Notes: generated from the sequence alone by a model not told the origin. Numbered from the stretch's first letter, positions 34,553-47,300 are shown. The stretch: 64,000 nt of DNA from Epiperipatus broadwayi (GCA_028023455.1 JAQFVV010001022.1:64001-128000); one strand, 5' to 3'. A program made the numbers and translations.

Positions 34553-34894
34553 CTACATGCTTCCAACTATAAGAAGATGCCCATGACCTGCTGCTGCCAC
34601 AAGTGAGACCAGAAATGCCATACAGAGTGCTGTCACCATTGGAGTCAACATAATGACACAGTTATAAAATAAAAGTTGGCTATCCAGTGATATGGATTCC
34701 AATGAACATTTTGTAACCATGATCAAAACCATTAAGTGTAGTGTCACCATTGGAGTCAACATAATGACACAGTTATAAAATAAGAGTTGGCTATCCAGTG
34801 ATATGGATTCCAATGAACATTTTGTAACCATGATCAAAATCATTAAGTGCAGTGACAATGCTACAAATGAAACTAAAGTAACTCTCCATTCCAA
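34553..34894 (-). repeat. 111-bp tandem duplication (37-residue period)
   Basis: Units begin 'tgtcaccattggagtcaaca' at 34631 and 34742, with only a few differences. Because 111 is a multiple of three, a minus-strand frame of 113 codons stays open through both and repeats MVTKCSLESISLDSQLLFYN. The open frame is a by-product of the repeat and I do not call a gene. Confidence 0.9.
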
Positions 34895-36513
34895 GATCTC
34901 TAAAACATTCTATGTAATTTCCCTAAGCTACAGCTAAATATGTAACAAACTCTATCCAGGTAATTAAATTGTAATGTACTCTTACAATTGTATCTAAATT
35001 ATATAATTTCAACCTATGTAACTTGGCTAATCTATTCTTTAAACTATACTTTTGTGCTAGAGTAATCACTCTTGAAATTTATTAAATTATTTTCTTCATG
35101 GTATTTAGTTATGATAATATGCCTGGATAACCTCCAACCGAGTGAGTGAATCCCATTTCCTTTTAATAAACATGTCACTACATTTACATATGGGTTGGTT
35201 GTATAAATGGCACATATTTTGTGTTGAATCCCTTTTATTTTCACTCGCTCGGATGTTATCTTTCAGTATATATATATATATATATTACTGTGGATTCAGT
35301 GAATCCTATTGTGTTTCATGAATCCTATTGTGTTTCATATAGTAATTAATTCACCCATGGTGATCTATTTATGCTATCTCATATATTATTTGTTCATTTT
35401 AAGTTGAAGTATAATGTGGGTCTATGTGTGAAGTTATAACTATAGAGATATTTTAAACATGCATGATTAAATATTAGGTTTCTAAGAATCCTCTCTCATG
35501 CATTCATAATCCATTTAGTTATTATTATAACAATGTTGAATATGGTTATTGTCTTGGAATCAACTGATCTACTTTAATATTTAAGTTGATAATTATATGT
35601 AAATTTATTTAAAATCTGTTAAGACTTAAGAATGGATTAAGTATAGCTGCACAATAACAACTTATACTTTCAGAATAATGTATTGCTAATTATTATTGTT
35701 ATTATATTTATCCATGTGTTGCTGGTACAGATATATAAACAGATATATAAATCTATGATTTTATAGTACGCTTTGTCAATCTTCTCCATGGGAGACATAT
35801 GGCTAAAACCATCCCAAATTTTGAGGTTCCCACGTCAGAGTGGATATGGAAGTCACACCTAAGACCTAGCTGTTTGACCATGCATTCATGGATTTTACTG
35901 GGATGAGGGCCCAGTCCAGTGACACTGCTTATTTGTGATGAACCCTTCACAGACATCTGGCATTCTGCTGATCCAAATTATACATAGACAAACCCTCACA
36001 GTTTCGATGCACCACCCTCCTGTATATGTTCATATACGTATTCTCTATCAGCACACTGAACTCTAGTTAAACTCTATATATCTATATTTATCTAAAGCTA
36101 CCACATTACATAATCCCTTCATATTCTTACATAGATCAATCTCACATAGTTATGAATAATAAGTCTGCCAATATTCTTGTGATTCTAAGTCCATGTACAC
36201 AGCTTGATTAGCTTAATAAGCCTCATTAATAACAAGTTATTTATCGGTATATATAATTATGTCTGTGGTTATAATGCTTTAATATCTCCATCGTATACAG
36301 TCACATTTCTTAACCCGATCAGGAAACATTTCGATAAGACATATTGATCTATGATTTCACCCTATATTCATCCACAAAAATATAGAGCTGCAAATAATTA
36401 AATATTTTACCATATTATGTATTATCTTTCATATATATATTCTTTAACATTAAGCACTATATTTTGATCAGTGTAATTATCTAATGAACACAGACAACTT
36501 ATTAATGTTATAT
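34895..36513. other. non-coding DNA left of the long repeat
   Basis: Contains (TA)n near 35265-35285 and a 19-bp tandem pair ('gaatcctattgtgtttcat') near 35301-35340. The minus frame 35753-35956 has moderate complexity but no motif. It may be part of the retroelement LTR if the left LTR extends beyond 36514 (see findings). Confidence 0.4.
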
Positions 36514-39512
36514 TGTAATGGTAAGAATTGTCCCTCCACGTAACAAAATCTAGAACATAGGCAAAATACACTAAAGCTGATCGAATGCAGATGCTGTGAT
36601 CCAGAATCCGACCAACATTCAACACTTTCACCTCCGCTCAATGATTTACTACCCTATGGATGACATTCCTCAACGTACACAGACAATCAATTCACTCTCG
36701 GTCCAGCAGTCACTCCCAGTAAAACAGGAGACTCATAATTTAACTAATTTATTACTGATTGGGTCAGATATATACACATAAGACTAAGTAATTAATTATA
36801 GAACTTAACAGACTGATCTACATATATATGAATTAGTGTATGTGTAATTAAATATAGAGTTGGACAAAATGAATTCACGGACAATAAAATATGCAAACGA
36901 GTTATAATTTTAAATATGATTACTTTAATAAAACAATAGCAAACAATAAATTAAAACATACCAAATTATATGGTGGGAACATGAGGTATAATGCTCGCAG
37001 GTGTTAGATAACTGCCGAGATTCATGTTATATATTTCATTATAAGTGTTTAACAATGCATAGTGCGGTATTGGAATTTCATGCCTATATTAATTAATATG
37101 CCAAATTTCTAGCTCTTTTGTAGTCTGCTAGATCATGTGGAACTTTATAGCCAAATCAATATAACTAACTATCATATGCTCCTATGGCATATATTTAATA
37201 CAAAGTTAATTCAAGCATGTAATTAGGCTCAGAGATACGCAGGTTAGCATGTTAACCTAGATTAGGATGTATACTAATGCTAGATAAGCATTTAATATAA
37301 AAGGGAGAGAAAACTGATTTATTATAGGTTTACCTATATCCCCTATGGCACATATTAAAATATTAAGTAAGCAAAAAGGTGCGAATGAGTCATTATTCAC
37401 GGGCTTCAGTCTCCAAAGACTCGGTTTGCCTTGAGACTGCTCAACCTGCCGCGAATAGTAGTTCAGGTAGTCGGATAAGTATTAAGAATCATCCAGGTCC
37501 TTGTGCCCTAGTTCTAAAAGTGTGCTTGAACCCGAAATAAAGTGGATGAAAGTGACCTCTGCCAGCACGTCATCGAAAATCATGCAGCAAGCTGATAAGT
37601 GTATATTGCGTGCTTTGTAAAGACACATCCGCAACTTATACATATATATATAACACAATTGCGTAACATTACATTATCGTGCCTTAATATTAGATAGCAT
37701 ACATTTGCATATCTATATAATCCAGTTCTCAAATTTAGTATTTTAAATATACTATTAAGGGACTAAATTAATTAGTTACCTAGTTTAATATTATCACCTG
37801 CATCTCAACATAAATCAATCTAACAAGGATAAAGCATATTTGCAGGGCAATTACGAATAAAATATTAAAATATGCTTTGAAAATATTTCTGTGGCTAGTT
37901 CTGGTGATATACGAGTTATATATATAAATAGTTATAATTCCTAACTAAAATTAAGCAAACTGCATAAAATAGCTAGATAACTGATTATTATAATATTGAT
38001 ACCCAAAACTTAATCAGTAACATAATATGATCTTGAAACAGCGAGTGAGAATGAAGAATAATAATTCAATTGATTAATATTAAATTATAGTGAAGATTTG
38101 AAATTATCTTCGCAAATCAATAAGCTAAAATGATATTTAGAAATACTTGCGGTTTCGAGTCATTTGGCATATTAAATACACACATATTATACGAAATGAT
38201 AAAATCATAAAACAAAATTGAATAGATTTAGAAATAGGCATAAAAAGACTGCAGAAAATTGTACATTTAAAATAGATTATTTAGATTATTAGGAGTTTTA
38301 CAATTTAAAAGAGAATTCAAGTTTTACATTATAAAAGAGAATTTAAATTTTATAATCAGATAAGTTTTAGCATTCTACAATCAGGCAAGACTTAGCATTT
38401 AACAATCTTCTTTGTAGGTTTTAGTAAGGGTGTTGTTTGTGAAAGTAGATTTAGTGGATAGCTAGTTTTTAAAATAGAGAAACGAAAGTCAGTTTATAGA
38501 CAAGAGCTCTGAGAAAATTTACCGTTTAGTTGTTTGCATTGCAGCTGGTTTTGAAGCACTTGGGACGATAATAAGTTGACACTTGATGATGATGCATAGT
38601 TAACAGAGATTTTTCCATGGGCTACTTTTGCTGGTGATGGCATTAGGTTTCATTGGACCAAAGCTCTCCATTCTCCATGAGGAGAGGCAGTGAATTATGG
38701 CCCCTACTTGACCATTTTAAGGTGAAACCGGTGTAGATTCGGCCTACAGTTCACTTAATATATATATATGATTGATCCACTTGTTAATAAAACTTCCTTT
38801 TGAAATCTGCAAACCTGTTATTTTTTTGCGTAGCTGAACAATCCATTTTATTTTAGCCAAACATTTAATTATTCCCACTGGCAGAAAAACTCATTTCTTT
38901 ATTTAGACAAACAATTTTAGTGATAACAAAGTAATTTAGATTCTGTTTTCTTGCATATCTGTTGTTAACATTATATATTTCAAACAATATCCACTCTATT
39001 TTATCACTGTTTTAGGACTAGATGCGTGACCTACATTAAATCTGTTTTACAAAATCGAATGTTATTTTTGACAAAATTACCCTGTAATTAGCAGAAAACA
39101 CTTTATAACCAGAGGCGGTAGAATAAATGCAGAATAACAGGAGATATGTATATGCGATTTCACTAATACAATAATAAAGTTGCTAAATAATTTAACTAAA
39201 ATATTTCTTAAAATAGAAATGTCTATAAAATGAATTTACCTATCTGTAATATATATATCATTACCATAAATAATTTAGACTAAAATATTTCCTAAATGAG
39301 AAATATTTATAAAATTGATACATATCTGTAATCTATACATATTCAATTAAATTACAGACATACTGCTCATATATATATATATACGTGATTCTGCATCTAT
39401 AATAATTTAATGTTATTCAGATGGGTACACTGGGAGGGTTTAAACCTGGCATATAGATAGAGGTGTGGGTAACGTAAGTGAAATGGGCAGATGTATGAAA
39501 CTGACCGTTTCA
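36514..39512. repeat. long terminal repeat, left copy (2999 bp)
   Basis: Collinear with 44392-47403 along its full length with few differences (mostly C/T and G/A transitions), e.g. 'gtaagaattgtccctccacg' at both starts and 'gacc(g/a)tttca' at both ends. Less AT-rich patches (37380-37580; 38590-38750) are preserved in both copies. No ORF of note. Confidence 0.92.
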
Positions 39513-39839
39513 TATCCCCAAACTTACTTAAAAAAAACAAATAAAAAAATACCTTTACTTAATCGGAATTATTAATGATCAAAGATCATATGTTGGTTTT
39601 CATTTAAACAACCAAATTTAGAACTCTATACCTATCATAACACATCTCAAAGTATTCTTAGCCTTGCTTACTATTACACTCATGCTCCACCCCAATAAAA
39701 CTTAGATTAAAATAGATATATAAAATGACGGGAAAAAAAACTTTCTAAGCTAATGAGATAATATAAATTTATATATATAAAAAACTATATTTGTAAAGTG
39801 ATATAGTAAAAAAAATGCAAAAGTAATTAGATGTTGTTA

Positions 39840-39905
39840 GTAAGCCCCAGAGTCAGTTAGTTTAATATACAAGTAAAAGGTATGGGGTTTGATCCATGTA
39901 CTTAT
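39840..39905 (+). repeat. tRNA-like SINE fragment
   Basis: 'gccccagagtcagttagttt' (A-box-like) followed by 'ggggtttgatcc' (B-box-like) at tRNA spacing. No closing acceptor stem. It may be a SINE head inserted inside the retroelement. Confidence 0.35.
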
Positions 39906-39946
39906 GATTGTTTAGGTAGGATCTGGGGGTTGTTTGATATCTGGCT

Positions 39947-40342
39947 TTAGTCTAGGAGAATGCAAACTCCTATGACAATCATATTTTCTTTCAATGCTAT
40001 TGCCGTCTCATCTTTCCACATCCTATTTACATATGAGTGTTCTCCCCTTGGCATTACTCTTGTGGTTTTAGGTTTAAACCTGATCTTGGCAGCACACCAA
40101 TCTCTAACTCTGTCAATATGCTGGTAATGTGATATTTTGATCGGGGTTTGATCCCATTTATTGAAGGGCAAGTACTGTAAAACAAACCCAAAGGATGGCT
40201 TATCTGGTGGTTTCTTGTGAAACACTGTCGAAAGATTGGCATGTAAAACAGACCAGCCAAATGGTTTCTTAATGGTTCTCCAAGGTTCACAGCAAAACCA
40301 TCGCTTCTCCAGACCAGGAGCCATAGTTTGATTTTCATCCAA
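39947..40342 (-). pseudogene. minus-strand ORF C in the retroelement, unassigned
   Basis: A 131-codon frame, rich in Trp, Lys and Pro, with PFGWSVLHANLSTVFHKKPP and IKISHYQHIDRVRDWCAAKI. It lies about 80 bases after the end of the RNase-H-like ORF on the same strand, where the distal part of pol would be expected. I do not recognise an integrase catalytic motif (no D,D-35-E) or HHCC finger. It could be the region after integrase, brought close by deletion. An alternative overlapping 94-codon frame (40054-40338) is a shadow. Confidence 0.4.
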
Positions 40343-40423
40343 CCTACTATAACTGCTTTGAATAAACCTATGATCCTATTTGAACAGCTGCTTTCTTTCT
40401 AAGGACTCTGAATGTCTACCTTG

Positions 40424-41659
40424 CTAGCAATGAAAGTCTCTGAAATCCTTCTGGCCCAAACTGCCTATCGTATTGGTCAACACTGCCAACTGTTGGTATT
40501 TCATGTGTTTAAGTTTTACTGGATGTCTATTGAAACTATTCAGGACTCTCTGACCAGAGTGGTATACCAACCTATACTCAAGTTCCAGCAGTGCCACACT
40601 CCATCTCACGGTGGGACTACTGTTACCAACCTCCAGATCAATATTAAATTTTTCAGCTCCACTCAATATTTCTAGCTCAGATGGACCTTTCTCAGTTTCT
40701 TTCTCTTCCCTAACTTCCTGGTGGAGCTCTATTTGTTCAACTATTTCACCTATTATTTTGGTTATAATTACTATCTTTGTCCTTTCTATTTCTTTTGTTG
40801 GAATATATTCCACTTTGGTGCTTATTTCTGAAAGCAGTTTTTCTCTTTCTTCAATCATTTCTAAATCGACTGTAAATCTTTCTGTTCCATCACTTACAGC
40901 TTCCAGCTTTTCCGCTCTCTTTAAAGGTTCCATATTCTCAGGTATGATGGGCACTATTTCTTCCTCACTTAATGGAATTAATTTAATAGTTTCTTTTCCC
41001 ATCACAATATCCTCTTTATCATTAGCAATTTCCACCCCCAACCTCTCTAAAGCACTTGGCTTAACCTTTTCTTCAATGGCTTTTAATTCAATCTTTTCCA
41101 CTGGTATATTTATAACTATAAATTCTCTTTCTGTAATTGATATTAAATGTGCCTCAATCTGTTCATCAAGCCCAGCTTCTCCTTTGGCATTTTTAAGAAT
41201 TTCTCCTAGTTTTTCTGAAGGTGGGCTCACAATTTCTATAGCTTGCCTTAGAACCTCTATTTCTTCCTTCTTAGTCTCAACTCCTGTTTTTGCTTCCTTT
41301 GGTATAATTTGGGTTGTATGTTTTACAGTTTTCATAACCTGCTCTAATTCAGCCATATACTCTGGTTCTTCTGTTTTGTCCCTTTCTTCTTCCACTGTAC
41401 TATTACTATCTGTGATATACTTGGCCAATACACTACCTTCTTTCCTTATCCTCATCTTTATCTCTTTCTTCATTACCTCTTGCTCACACGGACCTTTCTT
41501 GGTTTCTGCTATACTCTGGTATGTCTGATCTGTACTCTCTTGCTTGTTCAACTCCCCTATTCTATCTACATTATCCCACTTTTCTTTCTGATCTATCTTG
41601 GGGTCTCCTAAATTACAACTTTCCCCATCTTTGGACTCACAACCTTCTCCTCCAGACAT
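40424..41659 (-). CDS. ORF B: Glu-rich protein ending in a Gypsy-type RNase H tail
   Basis: A 411-codon uninterrupted frame, the longest in the window. The first ~335 residues are Glu/Lys/Ile-rich with almost no aromatic residues, e.g. IEEKVKPSALERLGVEIAND, and look like a low-complexity, partly helical region. The last ~60 change character: VRWSVALLELEYRLVYHSGQ, then NSFNRHPVK. This closely follows the C-terminal end of Ty3/Gypsy RNase H ('RWa..LqeydF.i.yrpGk.N..aDaLSRhPv'), although the catalytic-region 'ADALS' has become 'LNSFN'. After that, QLAVLTNTIGSLGQKDF matches the usual linker toward integrase. The protein thus looks like a deletion fusion of an upstream Glu-rich ORF to the end of pol. 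It overlaps ORF A by 52 bp in the -1 frame. The lack of stops suggests the deletion is recent or the frame was constrained. Confidence 0.6.
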   Translation of the reverse strand: MSGGEGCESKDGESCNLGDPKIDQKEKWDNVDRIGELNKQESTDQTYQSIAETKKGPCEQEVMKKEIKMRIRKEGSVLAKYITDSNSTVEEERDKTEEPEYMAELEQVMKTVKHTTQIIPKEAKTGVETKKEEIEVLRQAIEIVSPPSEKLGEILKNAKGEAGLDEQIEAHLISITEREFIVINIPVEKIELKAIEEKVKPSALERLGVEIANDKEDIVMGKETIKLIPLSEEEIVPIIPENMEPLKRAEKLEAVSDGTERFTVDLEMIEEREKLLSEISTKVEYIPTKEIERTKIVIITKIIGEIVEQIELHQEVREEKETEKGPSELEILSGAEKFNIDLEVGNSSPTVRWSVALLELEYRLVYHSGQRVLNSFNRHPVKLKHMKYQQLAVLTNTIGSLGQKDFRDFHC

Positions 41660-42093
41660 TTCTGCTCTTTCCTCTGTTGTATTTTTTCTGGCTCAGGCTG
41701 ACATGAAACCTCTGCTCTTTTCTTCATCTGTGCAGCTGCTTCCTTGATATATTGTTCAAAGATCCCTTCTATCCTTATGCGCTGCTCTTTGTGGTTTTCT
41801 TCTATTCGAAAAATTTCTCTCCGATAAACTTCCTCTAGATCTAATAGTTCCTTTGCAGTGTCACCACCACTAGGCAAACCAGACTGGTGGCACAACTGGT
41901 GGTATAACAAATCATTCTGGTGTTGAAGGGCCACCCAGTCTTTTTTTAACATTAAGGCCATCCTGGTCCCTTCCCTTTTTATTATTAAGGACACCTCCAA
42001 TATCATGGTCAATGTTGCCTTTGTATATCCCTCATGGTTTATTTCACTGAATGCTGTCTGCTTTATACTGTCATCCATTCTTAAAGTTTTCAA
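41608..42093 (-). CDS. ORF A: coiled-coil, gag-like protein of the retroelement
   Basis: A 161-codon minus-strand frame, opening MKTLRMDDSIKQTAFSEINH. The middle and end (ELLDLEEVYRREIFRIEENH, then EQYIKEAAAQMKKRAEV) have the heptad spacing and charge of a coiled coil. No zinc knuckle is seen. By position (first ORF after a leader on the minus strand, with the next ORF in the -1 frame) it would be gag or its N-terminal part. The ATG at 42091-42093 is the first available in the frame. It ends at 41608, inside ORF B. Confidence 0.5.
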   Translation of the reverse strand: MKTLRMDDSIKQTAFSEINHEGYTKATLTMILEVSLIIKREGTRMALMLKKDWVALQHQNDLLYHQLCHQSGLPSGGDTAKELLDLEEVYRREIFRIEENHKEQRIRIEGIFEQYIKEAAAQMKKRAEVSCQPEPEKIQQRKEQKCLEEKVVSPKMGKVVI

Positions 42094-42631
42094 AATATCC
42101 TATTAATATGGCTAACCACCACTCTCCCCTCCCCCAAAATGGTTCTACCCTCGGTCCAACTCTCTAATAACCTCAGCTTACTTCTAACATGCCCTATCTC
42201 CATTATATATAGTGTCATACTTAACTAAAAAAATTTGGCTAAATTACGATAACTACACCCAATATATTTATTGAAATTATAATACTTAGAAATTTAAAAT
42301 ATGTTATATAAAATTCATGAATCAATATTTAGTAAAATAAAGTTTATTCTTACCAAGTGCCTGTCTCTTTTTAAATCACCTGCAATTGCTTCTACTAATA
42401 AAAATTTTTTTATAACAATTTATTATTGTGTTTAATATTATTATCATTACTATGCCAGTTTTAATTTTGTTTGAGTACCCATACAATGACATAGTTTATG
42501 AATCTTGCCCACTCATTTCATTGTCCATATCCAACTGTAAAATATTACTAAAATATTACAAAACATTAGATTTCCTTTATTATTAATATGCTTTTCTCAC
42601 TCCTGATGACAACCTTTATAATGAGACATAT

Positions 42632-42649
42632 GGTCTTCTCTGGGCGCCA
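42632..42649 (-). promoter_or_regulatory. possible primer binding site of the retroelement
   Basis: On the minus strand TGGCGCCCAGAGAAGACC starts with TGG and shares the eight bases TGGCGCCC with the PBS at 29798. It lies about 540 bases upstream of ORF A, a normal PBS-to-gag distance. The last ten bases do not match a tRNA that I can name, so this is tentative. Confidence 0.35.
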
Positions 42650-42729
42650 GTCATCAGTGAGCAAGTAACATTAAGCTTATGCACATCATATATCAAAAAA
42701 AAATTTAGTTGCTTATTAAACCACTCCAA

Positions 42730-44391
42730 TAATAATGAAGTATTTCATTTCGATAGCCCCATGTGTATATATCTACTCTGTGCCAGCAAAAGAGAACAAA
42801 AGATTATTTGGCCTCTCTCTCCAGTATATGCCAATAAAAAATATTTTACATATATATAGTATGGGAAAAAAATATTTTATATCCCTATATTATTTCATAA
42901 TTTTAACTTTTGACTAACGGAATTGGCGATTTGACAAAGTTTGAACCAAAACAAAAAAAACATTTTTATTCATACATGATATATCCCGTGTCAATATATT
43001 ATAAACACACATACAACATATCTTGATAGCAGAAGTTATGGCACATAAAAACAAAAAATCTGGAAAAATTTCGTATATATATTTACTGACACAGAGTGAG
43101 AAGATATGGACCAACTCAATGTATGAAATAAACTACTATTTCCCAATAAAGTATTCGAACCTGGCGAAATAATTTCTACATGCATTAATGTCAATGTATA
43201 CATAGTTATGCACCCACATGAACTAGATCAAGGACCTCATGCTTGGATATACGGAATCGTGTTTAAAAAAAATTTATATCACATATATTAAAAAAAAAAC
43301 TTTACATATCCCATATATATATATATATAAAACTTTTTTCTGCTATATTCTTTTTCTTTCACCATTTAAACCGAAATTATCATTTAAGTATGTGCGTATT
43401 TACATTATAAAATCTATATTGTTGCGTTAAAAACTCGGGGAAAAAAAATCAATAAACATATTTTTTTGAAAAAAATTTAGTACACACATATATATATATT
43501 CCCTTCCACCTATCCTTTCTTTCTCTAACCGTCTGCATTTAATTAATGGTCGTGTAAAACAATTACCAAAATCTGACATCTGGGTGTTTATAATCCAAGA
43601 GAAAAATTGTACAAAATATATTTTACTTCCACATATATTCAATTCAAGATAGTGGAAAATAATTAACGAATCGAGCAAAAAAAAAAACAAACTAATACCT
43701 ATATATATATTTTCCACTCACACACATTCAATTCAGTGTTATGGAAATAATTAACGAATCGAGCAACAACAAAAATTAATACATATATATTTTGAGAGAT
43801 TTAAAAAAAACAAAATGTTTTAAAAATTTATTCTACTTTGTAACCTGAATTCGGAAAAAAAAAATTTTACTCAGGATATATGTGTCATTTATACAATTGA
43901 AATCCTAAAACCTGGAGAGAAAATAATCTATACACACATCAATCAAAGGGAGTGTGTGTATACTATTCGAAATTCCTCATTTACTGCATCAGAACTTGGA
44001 CAAAAAAAATTATACACACATATATGCACATCTCTTCTCTCTACATATATTCGGTTCAGGAAGAAAAATTTCACCTACACATATATAGCTAATGTGCTCA
44101 TGATCGTGTGAGTAATCGAATAGACTCAAAAGTTTGGGTGGTCAGAACCCAGAAAAAAAATTACACACCTACAACAAGTGATATGGGGACATACCCACGT
44201 CAATATCCCCTCTCAGGTATGCGGGTTTATATTCAAATGCCCTATTTGGTATGTCAGAATCTGGAGGAAAAAAAAATCTACATATGCATTTTCCCTCACT
44301 CATGCCAGATTCATTCATGGTTTGCTCAGGGTCATGTAACTAAGTAACTGCCCCTGTTGGGCGATCAGAACCTGGAGAAAAAAAAAACCTA
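42730..44391. repeat. degenerate minisatellite array
   Basis: A recurring module, '(t)cagaacctggagaaaaaaa' followed by 't-tacacatatat' and a pyrimidine-rich stretch, appears in variant form near 43150, 43600, 43900, 43992, 44146, 44256 and 44367. A clear pair ('aattaacgaatcgagc' at 43661 and 43749) gives an 88-base period there, and spacing elsewhere is roughly 80-155 bases. The last copy abuts the right LTR. Confidence 0.65.
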
Positions 44392-47300
44392 TGTAACGGT
44401 AAGAATTGTCCCTCCACGTAACAAAATCTAGAACATAGGCAAAATACACTAAAGCTGATCGAATGCAGATGCTGTGATCCAGAATCCAACCAACATTCAA
44501 TACTTTCACCTCTGCTCAATGATTTACTACCCTATGGGTGACATTCCTCAATGTACACAGACAATCAATTCATTCTCGGTCCAGCAGTCACTCCAGTAAA
44601 ACAGGAGACTCATAATTTAACTAATTTATCACTGATTTGGTCAGATATATACACATATGGCTAAGTAATTAATTATAGAACTTAACAGACTGATCTACAT
44701 ATATATGAAATAGTGTATGTGTAATTAAATATAGAGTTGGACAAAATGAATTCACGGACAATAAAATATGCAAACGAGTTATAATTTTAAATATGATTAC
44801 TTTAATAAAACAATAGCAAACAATAAATTAAAACATACCAAATTATATGGTGGGAACATGAGGTATAACACTTGCAGGCATTAGATAACTGCTGAGATTC
44901 ATGTTATAAATTTCATTATAAGCATTTAACAATGTGTAGTGCGGTATTGGAATTTCATGCCTATATTAATTAATATGCCAAATTTCTAGCTCTTTTGTAG
45001 TCTGCTAGATCATGCGGAACTTTATAGCCAAATCGATATAACTAACTATCATAATGCTCCTATGGTGTATATTTAATACAAAGTTAATTCGAGCATGTAA
45101 TTAGGCTCAGAGATATGCAGGTTAGCATATTAACCTAGATTAGGATGTATACTAATGCTAGATAAGCATTTAATATAAAAGCGAGAAAAAACTTATTTAT
45201 TATAGGTTTACCTATATCCCCTATGGCACATAATAAAATATTAATTAAGCAAAAAGGTGCGAATGAGTCATTATTCAAGGGCTTCAGTCTCCAAAGACTC
45301 GGTTTGCCCTAATACCGCTCAACCTGCCGTGAATAAGAACATTAGTAGTTCAGGTAGTCGGACAAGCATTAAGAATCATCTAGGTCCTTGTGCCCTAGTT
45401 CTAAAAGTGTGCTTGAACCCAAACTAAAGTGGATGAGAGTGACCTCCACCAGCACATCATCAAAAATCATGCAGCAACCTGATAAGTGTACATTGCATAC
45501 TTTGTAAAGACACATCCGCAACTTATACATATATATAACGCAATCGCGTAACATTACATTATCATGCCTTAATATTAGATAGCGTATATTTGCATATCTA
45601 TATAATCCAGTTCTCAAATTTAGTATTTTAAATATACTATTAAGGGACTAAATTAATTAGTAACCTAGTTTAATATTATCACCTGCATCTCAACATAAAT
45701 CAATCTAAGGAAGATAAAGCATATTTGCGGGGCAATTACGAATAAAATATTAAAATATGCTTTGAGAATATTTCTGTGGTTAGTTCCGGTGATATATGAG
45801 TTATATATATAAATAGTTATAATTCATAACGAAAATTAAGCAAACTGCATAAAATAGCTAGATAACTGATTATTATAATATTGATACCCAAAACTTAATC
45901 AGTAACATAATATGATCTCGAAACAGCAAGTGAGAATGAAGAATAATAATTCAATTGATTAATATTAAATTATAGTGAAGATTTGAAATTATCTTCGCAA
46001 ATCGATAAGCTAAAATGATATTTAGAAATACTTGCGGTTTCGAGTCATTTGACATATTAAAATACACACATATTATATCAAAATGATAAAATCATAAAAC
46101 AAAATTGAATAGATTTAGAAATAAGCATAAAAAGACCACAAAAAATTGTACATTTAAAATAGATTATTAGGAGTTTTACAATTTAAAAGAGAATTCGAGT
46201 TTTACATTATAGAAGAGAATTTAAATTTTATAATCAGACAAGTTTTATCATTCTACAATCAGGCAAGACTTAGCATTTAACGATCTTCTTTGTAGGTTTT
46301 AGTAAAGGTGTTTGTGAAAGTAGATTTAGTGGATAGCTAGCTTTTAAAATAGAGAAATGAAAGTCAGTTTATAGACAAGAGCTCTGAGAAAATTTACCAT
46401 TTAGTTGTTTCCATTGCAGCTGGTTTTGAAGCACTGGGACGATAATAAGTTGACACTTGATGATGATGCACAGTTAACAGAGATTTTTCCATGGGCTGCT
46501 TTTGCTGGTGATGGCATTAGGTTTCATTGGACCAAAGCTCTCCATTCTCCATGAGGAGAGGCGGTGAATTACGGCCCCTACTCGACCATTTTAAGGTGAA
46601 ACCGGCGTAGATTCGGCCTACAGTTCACTTAATATATATATGATTGATCCACTTGTTAATAAAACTTCAAGTATTTATACCTTTTGAAATCTGCACACCT
46701 GTTATTTTTTTGTGTAGCTGAACAATCCATTTTATTTTAGCCAAACATTTAATTATTCCCACTGGCAGAAAAACTCATTTCTTTATTTAGACAAACAATT
46801 TTAGTGATAACAAAGTAATTTAGATTCTGTTATCTTGCTTATCTGTTGTTAACATTATATATTTCAAACAATATCCACGCTATTTTAGCACTGTTTTAGG
46901 ACTAGATGCGTGACTTATATTAAATATGTTTTACAAAATCGAATGTTATTTTTGACAAAATTACCTGTAATTAGCAGAAAACACTTTATAACCAGAGGCG
47001 GTAGAATAAATGCAGAATAACAGGAGATATGTATATGCGATTTCACTAATACAATAATAAAGTTGCTAAATAATTTAACTAAAATATTTCTTAAAATAGA
47101 AATGTCTATAAAATGAATTTACCTATCTGTAATATATATATATATATATCATTAGCATAAATAATTTAGACTAAAATATTTCCTAAATGAGAAATATTTA
47201 TAAAATTGATACATATCTGTAATCTATACATATTCAATTAAATTACAGACATACTGCTCATATATATATATACACGTGATTCTGCATCTATAATAATTTA

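Noticed and set aside
39513-39560. Plus-strand orientation of the Gypsy-like element, suggested by the purine run 'ggagaaaaaaaaaa' before the right LTR and the TGTAACGG start
   Set aside because: All interior coding signal, including the RNase H tail, is on the minus strand, and the purine run is one copy of the minisatellite module. I found no TGG-led PBS after the left repeat. Minus orientation is preferred but not proven.
40611-41528. 305-codon plus-strand open frame
   Set aside because: It is antisense to ORF B. Its Ser/Ile/Phe-rich composition is what the Glu/Lys/Ile-rich ORF B yields on the opposite strand, and it lacks any motif.
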